Numbered from the stretch's first letter, positions 1-6,662 are shown. The stretch is 42,222 nucleotides of DNA from an uncultured Oscillospiraceae bacterium (GCA_949743955.1 CATJVQ010000020.1:1-42222); one strand, 5' to 3'. Translations and numbers: made by a program. Notes: generated by a model not told the origin, from the letters alone.

Positions 1-1
1 T

Positions 2-1783
2 ATGGCTGAATTGGAGGGGAAAGGCCCTTGCAGGTTATGTGGCTATACGGAAACCGGACCCGTCAATGCGGATTATCTTGCTCCAGGCGTTATCCTGAAC
101 AAACGTTATCTAATCGGTAAACTCCTCAGTGCAAATGGAGAGAGTGCCGTTTATATCGGATATGATGCGGAAGAAGACGTCAAAGTCTTTGTTCGAGAGT
201 TTATGCCCGGCAAACTTGTCACACGAAATCATGCTTCCATGAGTTTAAAGCCTATTGCCGGATATGAGACCGTTTATAAAAATCTGCTGGCCGAATTCGA
301 AGATCTGTGCTCTATTCTGAAGGGGATGGAGATCCGCGGTATCTCACAAATTTTACAGATTATTGAAGGAAACAATACCGCCTATGCTGTTTTTCGTTAT
401 CAAAGTGTAATGACGCTGGGAGATTTTATCACGCAGTGCGGCGGTGAAATACAGTGGTCCCGATTTAAAAAAATATATCTGGCTTTGCTCAACACGCTTT
501 CTCAGATTCACCAGAAAGGGCTGATCCATGCGGGAATCAGCCCTCAGACTGTTTTGATCGACGAAAAGGGGAATCCGTTTTTATCCGGATTTTCCATCAA
601 TGCACTGCGCTCGAGAGAAACCGAACTTGAATGCGAGCTGTTTGATGGATACAGCGCCCCCGAGCAGTACGAAAATAGAGGCCGCTACGGCAATTGGACA
701 GATATTTATGCCATATCCGCTATTTTATATCGGACCATTACCGGCACAATGCCGCCGTCTGCGTCGGATCGGTACCTGCACGACAATCTGATCGATGCAG
801 CCGGATTAGATGCAAATATCCCGCAGAATGTCTCTGACGCCATACATAACGGAATGCTGCTGCCCATCGACTGTCGTACGCAGAGCGCCGATGATCTCTC
901 CGCTCAGCTTCTCGACAATGTGGAGACAAATACAACCGTTTACCGTACCGATCCTCCGGTCGAGCTGACAGCCAAAGAACAGCGGCGTCTTGCCAAACAA
1001 ACGGCGAGAGAGCTGCGCCGCCTGGAAAAGGAGACTCGCCGAAAACCGCATACCGCGCTTTCCATTTTTCTTTCGATGCTGTTCACTTCAGCGTTGCTGG
1101 GGACATTTTTATGGGTGTTTTTACAAAAATATCCTATTCAGGATGGAACCTCCTCGTCCTTACCTGTAAGCTCAGAAGAGAGCAGGGGAGAGACATCCCC
1201 GACAGAGGATACGGCTGTTCCCGAGTTTGTTGGGCAGTATGTCGACAGCATCACGACCAATTCCGACTATGTCTCCCGATACGATTTTGAAACTGAATAT
1301 GATTACAGTGATCTGTATGCGAACGGTGTCGTATTTTATCAGCTTCCTGTCTCCGGAACACTCATGCCCAATCGGGGCACAGTAATTCTTCAGGTCAGCA
1401 AGGGACGCGACACTGTTCCCATGCCCAATTTGGTAGGGAGTACAACCGAGCTTGCCACACAGACGTTGATCGATCTGGAACTGCCGTTTGAAATCATCGA
1501 GGTTGACAATGACAGCTATCAGGAGGGCGTTATCGGTATGATGATTCCCGAGGCCGGATCCAACGTCCGCCATACAGACAAATCCCTGGTGGTGATGCTG
1601 TATACCCGAAAATCAGCGTCAGCCGACAAAGCGCCTTCCCCCTCGAAGGAGGAAAGCGCTTCGTCAGAAAGTTCGTCGAATCCCTATAAGTCTTCCAAGC
1701 CCGCAGAGCCCTCTAAACCGACAGCCCGAAAACGCGATCCGAACAAGCAGTCCTCCAGCAGCAAAGACAGCTGGAGAGACTAG
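2..1783 (+). CDS. PASTA-domain membrane protein with degenerate Ser/Thr kinase domain (5' partial)
   Basis: The product resembles bacterial membrane Ser/Thr kinases of the PASTA type. The readable part starts with CRLCGY at residues 10-15, half of a zinc-ribbon; the other Cys pair would lie before the window, so the true start is probably upstream. A kinase-like fold follows (about 35-310), but key residues are lost: the glycine loop is poor (SANGES), the VAIK lysine is R65 (VFVR), HRD reads HAG at 176-178 and DFG reads SGF at 195-197. A membrane helix lies near 350-374. Two PASTA-like repeats follow (about 410-475 and 476-537), then a Ser/Lys/Pro-rich tail. Seen: motif loss. Known: PASTA domains bind peptidoglycan fragments. 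Inferred: a pseudokinase sensor or scaffold. Its stop overlaps the convergent nth stop. Confidence 0.85.
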   Translation: MAELEGKGPCRLCGYTETGPVNADYLAPGVILNKRYLIGKLLSANGESAVYIGYDAEEDVKVFVREFMPGKLVTRNHASMSLKPIAGYETVYKNLLAEFEDLCSILKGMEIRGISQILQIIEGNNTAYAVFRYQSVMTLGDFITQCGGEIQWSRFKKIYLALLNTLSQIHQKGLIHAGISPQTVLIDEKGNPFLSGFSINALRSRETELECELFDGYSAPEQYENRGRYGNWTDIYAISAILYRTITGTMPPSASDRYLHDNLIDAAGLDANIPQNVSDAIHNGMLLPIDCRTQSADDLSAQLLDNVETNTTVYRTDPPVELTAKEQRRLAKQTARELRRLEKETRRKPHTALSIFLSMLFTSALLGTFLWVFLQKYPIQDGTSSSLPVSSEESRGETSPTEDTAVPEFVGQYVDSITTNSDYVSRYDFETEYDYSDLYANGVVFYQLPVSGTLMPNRGTVILQVSKGRDTVPMPNLVGSTTELATQTLIDLELPFEIIEVDNDSYQEGVIGMMIPEAGSNVRHTDKSLVVMLYTRKSASADKAPSPSKEESASSESSSNPYKSSKPAEPSKPTARKRDPNKQSSSSKDSWRD

Positions 1784-2436
1784 CGGCTGGCAGTATAATG
1801 ATCGCAGCAGACGTTTAAAACACATTCCTCGCATCGAGGGCGATTGGCTATACAGACCGCTCGACCGTGCATCACCAGGCGATGGCAGAAAGCGCCGGAA
1901 CGGTCGAGTGGTAAAATTTTGCGCAGCTGCATTTCCACCTTAAGCGGATCTTTCCCGGTAGAAAGCCCAAGAAGATTGGTGATCCGGATGCAGTGCGTAT
2001 CGCATACGACGGATGGTTTTCCAAAAATGTCTCCTACAATCAGATTGGCCGTTTTGCGGCCTACTCCGGGGAGTTTTGTCAATTCTTCAATCGTGTCCGG
2101 AAGCTGATAATGATAAGCATCGCGCAGCATGACAGCCATGTTTTTGAGATCGCGGGCCTTCATCTTGTAGAAACCGCATGGGCGAACGATACGCTCAATT
2201 TCGGCAAGATCGCCGTCAGCGAAATCGTCGATTGACTGGAATCTGGAAAACAGTTCCTTTGTGACAATATTGACACGGGCGTCTGTACACTGCGCTGAAA
2301 GCCGGGTGGACATCAGCAGTTCGTATGGCTTTTCTCGATTATGATCCAGCGAACAGACGGCATCCGGATAAGCTTCTTCGAGCAGTTCAACAGCTTTGAC
2401 GGCTTTTTCCTGTAAACTCATTTCCGTGGACGCCAT
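1780..2436 (-). CDS. nth: Endonuclease III (DNA glycosylase/AP lyase)
   Basis: Base-excision repair enzyme that removes oxidised pyrimidines and cleaves at abasic sites. The sequence has the helix-hairpin-helix LPGVGRKTANLIVG with the catalytic lysine, the downstream catalytic aspartate in VCDTHCIRI, and a C-terminal 4Fe-4S cluster motif C-x6-C-x2-C-x5-C (CIANRPRC...EEC...). At 218 residues it has normal family length. The ATG at 2436 is preceded by AAGGAAG about 10 bases upstream; earlier in-frame Met codons lie inside the xer gene and have no comparable site. It follows xer by 19 bases on the same strand, so the two are probably co-transcribed. Its stop codon overlaps that of the convergent PASTA gene with no terminator visible between them. 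Confidence 0.95.
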   Translation of the reverse strand: MASTEMSLQEKAVKAVELLEEAYPDAVCSLDHNREKPYELLMSTRLSAQCTDARVNIVTKELFSRFQSIDDFADGDLAEIERIVRPCGFYKMKARDLKNMAVMLRDAYHYQLPDTIEELTKLPGVGRKTANLIVGDIFGKPSVVCDTHCIRITNLLGLSTGKDPLKVEMQLRKILPLDRSGAFCHRLVMHGRAVCIANRPRCEECVLNVCCDHYTASR

Positions 2437-2455
2437 AGAGGCAGCACTTCCTTTT

Positions 2456-3445
2456 CTACTGTTTTTTGGACGAAGTATTGAAATCGGCGAGTGGGGATTG
2501 TTTAGCCGCATTTTCCAGCTGTTTTTCGGAGATATGGGTATAGATCTCAGTCGTTGAAAGATTTTCATGACCGAGAATTTCCTTGAGCGCACGGATGTCC
2601 ACACCGCCGTGTTGGTACATCAGCGTTGCCGCCGTATGCCGCAGCTTGTGCGGGGAATAGCCGCGTCCATCCAGCTGGGAAAGTTTCAGACTGCTTTCAA
2701 TGATCTGTTCCACACGGCGGGGATTGATCCGCCGGCCCTGTCTGGAAAGAAACAGCGCCTGTGTCTCCTTGGGTGACGTCGCACGTACCTTGCGGTAATT
2801 ATCAATCGCGTCCAGACACGCATCGTTGAGATAAACCATACGCTCTTTATTGCCTTTTCCCAGGAGACGCAGCGTATTGTCCCGTATATCCGTCATATTG
2901 ATCCCACACAGTTCAGACAGCCGCATCCCACAGTTAAGGAACAGTGTAACGATACAGTAATCACGCTCATGGTAAGGTCCTTCCGGAATATGGATCAACA
3001 GCGATTTACTCTCGTCGAGCGTCAGATAACGCGGCAGAGCCCGTTTCGGCGACGGGATCTCCAGATCCTTGAGCGGACTTTCCTTTCCCTTCAGGTAGTT
3101 CGTTTTAGTCGAAATGTACTTATAAAAAGAACGCAGAGCGGAAACCTTCCGTGCACGCGTGCTGGCGTTATTGCCGTTATCGAGTGTATAGTTCAGAAAA
3201 GCGTAGACGTCTGATAGTGTGATAGAAATAATATCATCTGATGAAAGATCGGCGATGGACAGCGTTTTCAGTGAATCATCGGGTTCCATATGCAGAACTT
3301 TGACACACTTAATATACCGCAGATATAACCGAAGATCAATATGATAAGCCATGACTGTTTTGGGCGAACGCCCACGGATCGTCAGCATATACAGTAAAAA
3401 ATCCTTCAGAAGCTGCGGACAGTCGTTCAGATCGGATTGGTTCAT
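2456..3445 (-). CDS. Xer-type tyrosine recombinase
   Basis: Site-specific recombinase of the XerC/XerD/XerS family, which resolves chromosome dimers at dif and is used by many filamentous phages for integration. It has 329 residues: an N-terminal SAM-like core-binding domain (about 10-125) and a catalytic domain with R175 (CGMRLSEL), K198/K200, H266 and R269 (HKLRHTAA), H293 (LGHENLST) and nucleophile Y302. The ATG at 3445 is chosen because AAAGGAAGGG sits 6-8 bases upstream; the longer reading frame lacks a site. A dif-like palindrome (3509-3541) lies about 65 bases upstream. A recombinase gene next to its own dif is the arrangement known for XerS in streptococci and XerH in epsilonproteobacteria. 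Whether this protein acts alone or with a second Xer is not visible here. Confidence 0.93.
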   Translation of the reverse strand: MNQSDLNDCPQLLKDFLLYMLTIRGRSPKTVMAYHIDLRLYLRYIKCVKVLHMEPDDSLKTLSIADLSSDDIISITLSDVYAFLNYTLDNGNNASTRARKVSALRSFYKYISTKTNYLKGKESPLKDLEIPSPKRALPRYLTLDESKSLLIHIPEGPYHERDYCIVTLFLNCGMRLSELCGINMTDIRDNTLRLLGKGNKERMVYLNDACLDAIDNYRKVRATSPKETQALFLSRQGRRINPRRVEQIIESSLKLSQLDGRGYSPHKLRHTAATLMYQHGGVDIRALKEILGHENLSTTEIYTHISEKQLENAAKQSPLADFNTSSKKQ

Positions 3446-3481
3446 AAAAATTCCCTTCCTTTGAACCCACACATAATGTGT

Positions 3482-3554
3482 AGGGGAGAAGGAAAATCCT
3501 GATTATCTAATTTCGCTAAATAAAAATTTTAGCTGAAACTTAGTTCCTTCTCCC
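3482..3554. repeat. attL: dif-like recombination site at the left end of the provirus
   Basis: The core AATTTCGCTAAAT (3509-3521) faces an imperfect inverted copy TTTTAGCTGAAACTT (3527-3541). Bases 3482-3529 are repeated at 14167-14215 with a single-base indel (AAAATCC against AAAATTCC). An outer perfect 11-bp inverted repeat GGGAGAAGGAA / TTCCTTCTCCC (3484-3494 / 3544-3554) brackets the core. The left half should be chromosomal and the right half phage-derived. Two 11-bp arms around a 6-bp spacer match the layout of dif sites recognised by Xer recombinases. Confidence 0.8.
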
Positions 3555-3576
3555 ACATAATACGGATAGAGGATAG

Positions 3577-3603
3577 AGAGGAAAATTTTAACAATTTTCC
3601 TCT
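3577..3603. other. Perfect hairpin near attL
   Basis: AGAGGAAAATT (3577-3587) pairs with AATTTTCCTCT (3593-3603) around the loop TTAAC, an 11-bp perfect stem. There is no U-tract, so a terminator is unlikely. It could be a packaging signal or a recombination accessory site of the phage. Confidence 0.5.
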
Positions 3604-3638
3604 ATTTGTGTTTCCTCGTATTTCCTATATCTGGTTCT

Positions 3639-3666
3639 CCTCTCCGTCAGGGGAGGTATTTTTTTA
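3639..3666 (+). terminator. Rho-independent terminator, probably ending the phage plus-strand operon
   Basis: Stem CCTCTCC (3639-3645), loop GTCA, stem GGGGAGG (3650-3656), then TATTTTTTT. In the integrated state no plus-strand gene lies just upstream. In the circular phage genome, however, the end of the structural/rep operon at 14188 runs through attP directly into this hairpin, which explains its position. Confidence 0.75.
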
Positions 3667-4072
3667 CCCTAAAAGCAACAACGTGCCAGCTGCACTTAAT
3701 TGCCGAGCGCGGCAATTCTCGGCGCGGCTTGTCCGCATCCGCCGGAGGCATACCGCTTAGCGTCGGAGCGGAGCGGAGAATGCACAGCATAAAGCCGTGA
3801 ATATTGTCGCGATCGCCTCCAGCACGTCGCCCATCAGCACCTACTCCGCTATTCTTCAGCAGATTTTTATCGTATGGCATCGGAAAAACGCTGCCTTGAG
3901 GGTAGCCCCCCGCCCCCGAATAGTAAAACGGGGGCGGAAATTACAACGCCCTGTCCTTTGCTCTTTCTGCCCTTTAGAGAAGCGTTTGGCTTAAGCTTTT
4001 TCTTTCCGGCTCCCGTGATAGGCCGTCGGAAATTACAACGGAACCCTTTCAGCAGAGAGGGTTCCGAGATTT

Positions 4073-4366
4073 TTACTGCGCTTTGGCTTCCAGCATTTCG
4101 ATCCGCTCGGTGTGATTCTTTGCAACATTTTCCAGTACTTGTACTCTGCCTTTTAATGCGGTGCTTGCTTCTCTGCGCTGGCTGAGTGTTTCTATTTTCT
4201 TGATGATCTCTCCATGTTGCTCTGCGACTGCCCGAATCTGGGGTTCGATTTTACTCTCGATGAGAACGCGCGTTCCTCTTTCGTAGTTCTTTACAGGTTC
4301 AATTTCTTCTCTGACTACTTCTTTAACAATTAGACGTATAGCTTCAATCATTTCTTGATCTGTCAT
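4073..4366 (-). CDS. Small coiled-coil protein of the provirus
   Basis: A 97-residue protein, highly charged and predicted helical throughout, with heptad-like spacing from about residue 30 to the end (EPQIRAVAEQ...ETLSQRREAS...). No membrane helix or signal peptide. The start is fixed by a near-perfect AAGGAGGT six bases before the ATG and by its own sigma-A-like promoter at 4388-4416. Similar short coiled-coil proteins occur in clostridial mobile elements, but I do not recognise a function. It is the last gene of the minus-strand arm (XRE, NERD, coiled coil), and its separate promoter suggests expression in the integrated state. A maintenance, regulatory or exclusion role is a guess only. 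Confidence 0.75.
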   Translation of the reverse strand: MTDQEMIEAIRLIVKEVVREEIEPVKNYERGTRVLIESKIEPQIRAVAEQHGEIIKKIETLSQRREASTALKGRVQVLENVAKNHTERIEMLEAKAQ

Positions 4367-4387
4367 TGCCCTACCTCCTTTGGATAT

Positions 4388-4416
4388 AGTATAGCGGGAA
4401 CATAGTGAAATTGCAA
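4388..4416 (-). promoter_or_regulatory. Sigma-A-type promoter for the coiled-coil gene
   Basis: On the minus strand TTGCAA (4416-4411), a 17-base spacer and TATACT (4393-4388), then AAGGAGGT and the ATG at 4366. Close to consensus at optimal spacing. Confidence 0.7.
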
Positions 4417-4421
4417 GTAGT

Positions 4422-5144
4422 TCAATATTTTTCTTTTATATTTTGAATATGCTGTTTTTTTACCTTTTTACTTGCATTTGTATATTTTTTTAATTGTTTA
4501 TAAATTTCATCGATTTGAGAATCAGTTAATATGTGCTTATTCATTTTATATGCTTCATTTATTTCATTTATTAAATCTTTTCTATGTATAACCGGAGTAG
4601 AACTAACTACTTTGAGCTTGCATTTGTCGCTGAAAATAATAATTGAGAATATGCTGATATTTTTTGGCAAGTCTAAATTGTTCTGCAAAACTTTTATATG
4701 CGTATCGTTCTGCTTAATTGGGTTATAAAACGTTGGCTTTTTCCATTTTCCTAAAAACTGTGTCCAATTGAAATCAGATTCTTTTCCATATATCGAACCA
4801 GAAAAATTTTTGCTTTCTATAACATAAATCCCAGTAGCATTTATAAATACTAAATCAATTTCACTTGTCGTTTTATCTCTTCTGGGCAGATAGGGGTTTA
4901 CGACAATTTTTTTATGATGCTGAAATTTTTCAAGTTCAACAAATGTCAGAAATTCTCCATAGGTTCCTTTTTCATGTAATTGAGAATATTTGATTTTACT
5001 TTCTTTTCGATAATCACTTTTTATATAATTTATTATGAGCTTACGTTCCTTTATAAATATAAGTATAATAAGAACTAAAACAACAGACCAACATATTCCT
5101 GCCAGAATCCAGGCTCCTTTTGTAAACTGCTCCATAAAATCCAT
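4422..5144 (-). CDS. Membrane-anchored NERD (nuclease-related) domain protein
   Basis: A 240-residue protein with an N-terminal membrane helix (about 10-31) followed by a NERD domain (about 55-175). The domain shows the PD-(D/E)xK-like set: G63-E64 in GTYGEFL, D97 in SEIDLVF and E110-S-K112 in YVIESKNF. The C-terminal 65 residues are lysine-rich. NERD proteins are thought to be nucleases or nucleic-acid processing enzymes, and several occur in defence loci. The gene is strikingly AT-rich compared with the structural genes and the host, so it looks like a separately acquired cargo gene. It begins 27 bases after the XRE gene on the same strand, behind AAGGAG, and so is likely expressed from the lysogen. 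Superinfection exclusion or host defence is an inference. Confidence 0.85.
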   Translation of the reverse strand: MDFMEQFTKGAWILAGICWSVVLVLIILIFIKERKLIINYIKSDYRKESKIKYSQLHEKGTYGEFLTFVELEKFQHHKKIVVNPYLPRRDKTTSEIDLVFINATGIYVIESKNFSGSIYGKESDFNWTQFLGKWKKPTFYNPIKQNDTHIKVLQNNLDLPKNISIFSIIIFSDKCKLKVVSSTPVIHRKDLINEINEAYKMNKHILTDSQIDEIYKQLKKYTNASKKVKKQHIQNIKEKY

Positions 5145-5171
5145 GATTTTTTACTCCTTTTAAATTTTTTA

Positions 5172-5402
5172 TTATTTTATTCTAGGATATGGCCGTATTT
5201 CATTTGTTAATCCTAGTAAATAATCGGTAGATGTTTCATAGAGAAGGGCAAGTTTTATTAGGTGCTGAATAGGCAAAGATCTTTCTTCAGTTTCATATCT
5301 TGAGTATACTTTCTGAGTAGTATTTAATTTTTGGGCAATTTGTGTTTGATTTAATCCAGAATCCTCTCTAAGGTCACGGATTCTAAGCCGATATTGCTTC
5401 AT
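5172..5402 (-). CDS. XRE-family HTH regulator, candidate provirus repressor
   Basis: A 76-residue protein that is almost entirely a lambda-repressor-like helix-turn-helix: RIRDLREDSGLNQTQIAQKL then the recognition helix TTQKVYSRYE, ending with the common DYLLGLT segment. AAGGAGG precedes the ATG. It is transcribed away from the phage coat/Zot/rep operon, and the gap contains repeated TACCC/GGGGTA motifs that overlap the operon's promoter. By position it should be the immunity repressor controlling both the lytic-type operon and its own transcription; this is inferred from layout. It heads the AT-rich minus-strand arm with the NERD gene. Confidence 0.87.
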   Translation of the reverse strand: MKQYRLRIRDLREDSGLNQTQIAQKLNTTQKVYSRYETEERSLPIQHLIKLALLYETSTDYLLGLTNEIRPYPRIK

Positions 5403-5423
5403 TGTTTTCCTCCTTTTTATTAT

Positions 5424-5512
5424 TTTACCCTAGTACCATATGGGGGTATTGACTTTAGGCCCAAATGGGGGTAAAATAAATTTGTAAATTTATAGTACCA
5501 TTTAGGGGTAAA
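5424..5512. promoter_or_regulatory. Operator cluster between the repressor and the phage structural operon
   Basis: Repeated motifs: TTTACCC (5424-5430), TAGTACCATATGGGGGTA (5431-5448), AAATGGGGGTAAA (5463-5475) and TAGTACCATTTAGGGGTAAA (5493-5512). The shared half-site is GGGGTA, or TACCC inverted, and the first two form an inverted pair. They flank and overlap the promoter at 5449-5477, as expected for repressor binding sites. Confidence 0.7.
5449..5477 (+). promoter_or_regulatory. Sigma-A-type promoter of the phage structural operon
   Basis: TTGACT (5449-5454), 17-base spacer, TAAAAT (5472-5477). One of the three GGGGTA operators lies in the spacer and -10 element. The first gene, a major coat protein, begins at 5551. 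Confidence 0.75.
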
Positions 5513-5550
5513 TGTAAAATGATGTAAAAAGTTGAATGGAGGATAATTGG

Positions 5551-5829
5551 ATGGAAAAAATCGGTAGTCATATTCTTGTACGAAAAATTGGGAGAAACAA
5601 GTTTTCACGCAAGGACTTTCTGGTGTTTATGACAGCCTGTATGATGGCCAGCAGCGCGCTGCCGGTACTGGCGTATAAGGGAGATGATGAAGCAATCATT
5701 GATATGAGCCCGGTATTGGATGCAATTCAGGCAGGCGTAAAAGCACTTTTGCCTGTGTTTCTCATTGTTCTTGCAATTTTTATTGTAATTTTTCTGATTA
5801 TTCGTATGATTCGTTTGAGCATGGTATAG
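5551..5829 (+). CDS. Inovirus major coat protein (pVIII-like), copy A
   Basis: A 92-residue precursor. Residues 1-41 are a long basic signal peptide ending ALPVLA; the predicted mature chain is 51 residues (starting YKGDDEAIID), almost exactly the size of fd pVIII. It has the expected three zones: an acidic N-terminus, a hydrophobic helix (LLPVFLIVLAIFIVIFLII) and a basic C-terminus (RMIRLSMV) that would face the DNA. The start at 5551 is chosen because TGGAGG lies 8 bases upstream; the more upstream ATG at 5536 overlaps that site. It is the first gene after the main promoter, fitting the need for high expression. It is clearly a paralogue of the product of 6663-6953. Confidence 0.87.
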   Translation: MEKIGSHILVRKIGRNKFSRKDFLVFMTACMMASSALPVLAYKGDDEAIIDMSPVLDAIQAGVKALLPVFLIVLAIFIVIFLIIRMIRLSMV

Positions 5830-5917
5830 AACGGGCAACCGAATCTATAAAGGAAGTCCCGCGCTGCAGAGCGGGCGAAGAAGTAAAAAAGCCTGAAAAA
5901 GGAAGGAGCAAAAAGAA

Positions 5918-6190
5918 ATGGTATGTCACTTAATGGGAATCCAGCGGGTATCGTTCGACACAGAGAAGGGGGAGCATGTAGAGGGGGTACGACTGCACGT
6001 CATGCAGGATTTGGACGAGCGCAGCGACCTTATGACGGGCCATCGCTGCGCGGCCGTGTTCACACGCCTGCCGACGTATCATCTTGCCATAGGGGACGTC
6101 ATCGATTTTGTGTATGACACGCCGCTTGGCGCGACGCGCTCCCGCCTTGTCCGCATTGACAAGGTAGAGCGGGAACCGGCCGCATCGTAA
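5918..6190 (+). CDS. Small soluble phage protein, candidate ssDNA-binding protein (pV-like)
   Basis: A 90-residue protein without signal peptide or membrane helix, rich in predicted beta strands (QRVSFDTEKG, GVRLHVMQDL, YHLAIGDVIDFVYD, SRLVRIDKVE). Size, beta content and position among coat genes fit the gene V-type protein that coats phage single-stranded DNA before export. No sequence motif proves this; the call rests on fold impression and layout. GGAAGGAG lies 9 bases before the ATG. The 88-base gap after the first coat gene holds a short hairpin CCCGC/GCGGG (5858-5875) that could stabilise or attenuate the upstream coat mRNA. Confidence 0.6.
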   Translation: MVCHLMGIQRVSFDTEKGEHVEGVRLHVMQDLDERSDLMTGHRCAAVFTRLPTYHLAIGDVIDFVYDTPLGATRSRLVRIDKVEREPAAS

Positions 6191-6202
6191 GGAGGGGAAG
6201 GG

Positions 6203-6649
6203 ATGGAACCGCGGCAGACAGTCTGTGGATTCTTTGTCTTCGTCTCTTTCTGTCTGTACGTATTCCTCCTTGGTGGTCATACCGTAGTCCATGCGAGCGA
6301 AAATGATACGATAACGCCGGAGTACAGCATCGGCGTTTCGGACGTGGAAGGGGGTGAGGAAGAGGATGAGGCAGAGAAAGAGAGCCCCGCCCTGTCTCCT
6401 GTGCCGGAGACCGAACCGGAACAGGAAGAAGTTCTGGAAGCTCCTGATGATATAACGTTAGGAACTTCGGACATCGAAAAGACTCCAGCGGAGACCATTG
6501 GCAGCAGCCATCCTACGTTGGGCCTTTCTTCCACGGAAGGAAAGGCTCTGCCGACCGATTACAGCCGATTTATCCCGATGGGGATAGCGTTTGTTGTCTG
6601 TTATATGTTCTGCCGGTGGCTGTATCATATACTGCTGGATGTCATTTGA
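6203..6649 (+). CDS. Secreted acidic single-helix protein of the phage structural operon
   Basis: A 148-residue protein with an N-terminal signal peptide (hydrophobic core FFVFVSFCLYVFLLGG, cleavage likely after VVHA near residue 31), a long Glu/Pro/Ser-rich low-complexity middle (about 45-120) and a C-terminal membrane helix (about 124-146). AAGGAGGGG precedes the ATG. No family recognised. The architecture of exported acidic linker plus anchor helix suits a minor virion protein or a membrane assembly partner. It lies 12 bases after the candidate ssDNA-binding gene and 13 bases before the second coat gene, so it belongs to the same transcript. Confidence 0.72.
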   Translation: MEPRQTVCGFFVFVSFCLYVFLLGGHTVVHASENDTITPEYSIGVSDVEGGEEEDEAEKESPALSPVPETEPEQEEVLEAPDDITLGTSDIEKTPAETIGSSHPTLGLSSTEGKALPTDYSRFIPMGIAFVVCYMFCRWLYHILLDVI

Positions 6650-6662
6650 AGGAGGAAACGGT

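Larger units (their letters stand above)
3542..4072. other. Hairpin-rich non-coding region, candidate phage origin and packaging signal
   Basis: About 530 bases with no convincing gene. Besides the hairpins listed separately there is TTGCCG-AGCG-CGGCAA near 3699-3714, a 9-bp perfect stem CCGCCCCCG/CGGGGGCGG with a 10-base loop (3910-3937), and an 8-bp stem GGAACCCT/AGGGTTCC (4040-4065). The 14-mer CGGAAATTACAACG occurs twice, near 3935 and 4028. Filamentous phages keep the strand origins and packaging hairpin in a single intergenic region, and this is the only large one in the element. Which hairpin does what cannot be read from sequence. The 4040-4065 stem also lies just past the stop of the minus-strand coiled-coil gene and may terminate it. 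Confidence 0.55.

Noticed and set aside
2456-3445. Treating the tyrosine recombinase as the phage's own integrase
   Set aside because: It lies outside the att repeats and forms an operon with the host nth gene, so it is most likely chromosomal.
3910-4065. A CRISPR array suggested by repeated motifs
   Set aside because: Only two copies of a 14-mer and unrelated hairpins; no regular repeat-spacer pattern and no cas genes.
3606-4072. Small open frames (60-100 codons) in the phage intergenic region
   Set aside because: They overlap each other on both strands, have no ribosome sites, and run through strong hairpins.
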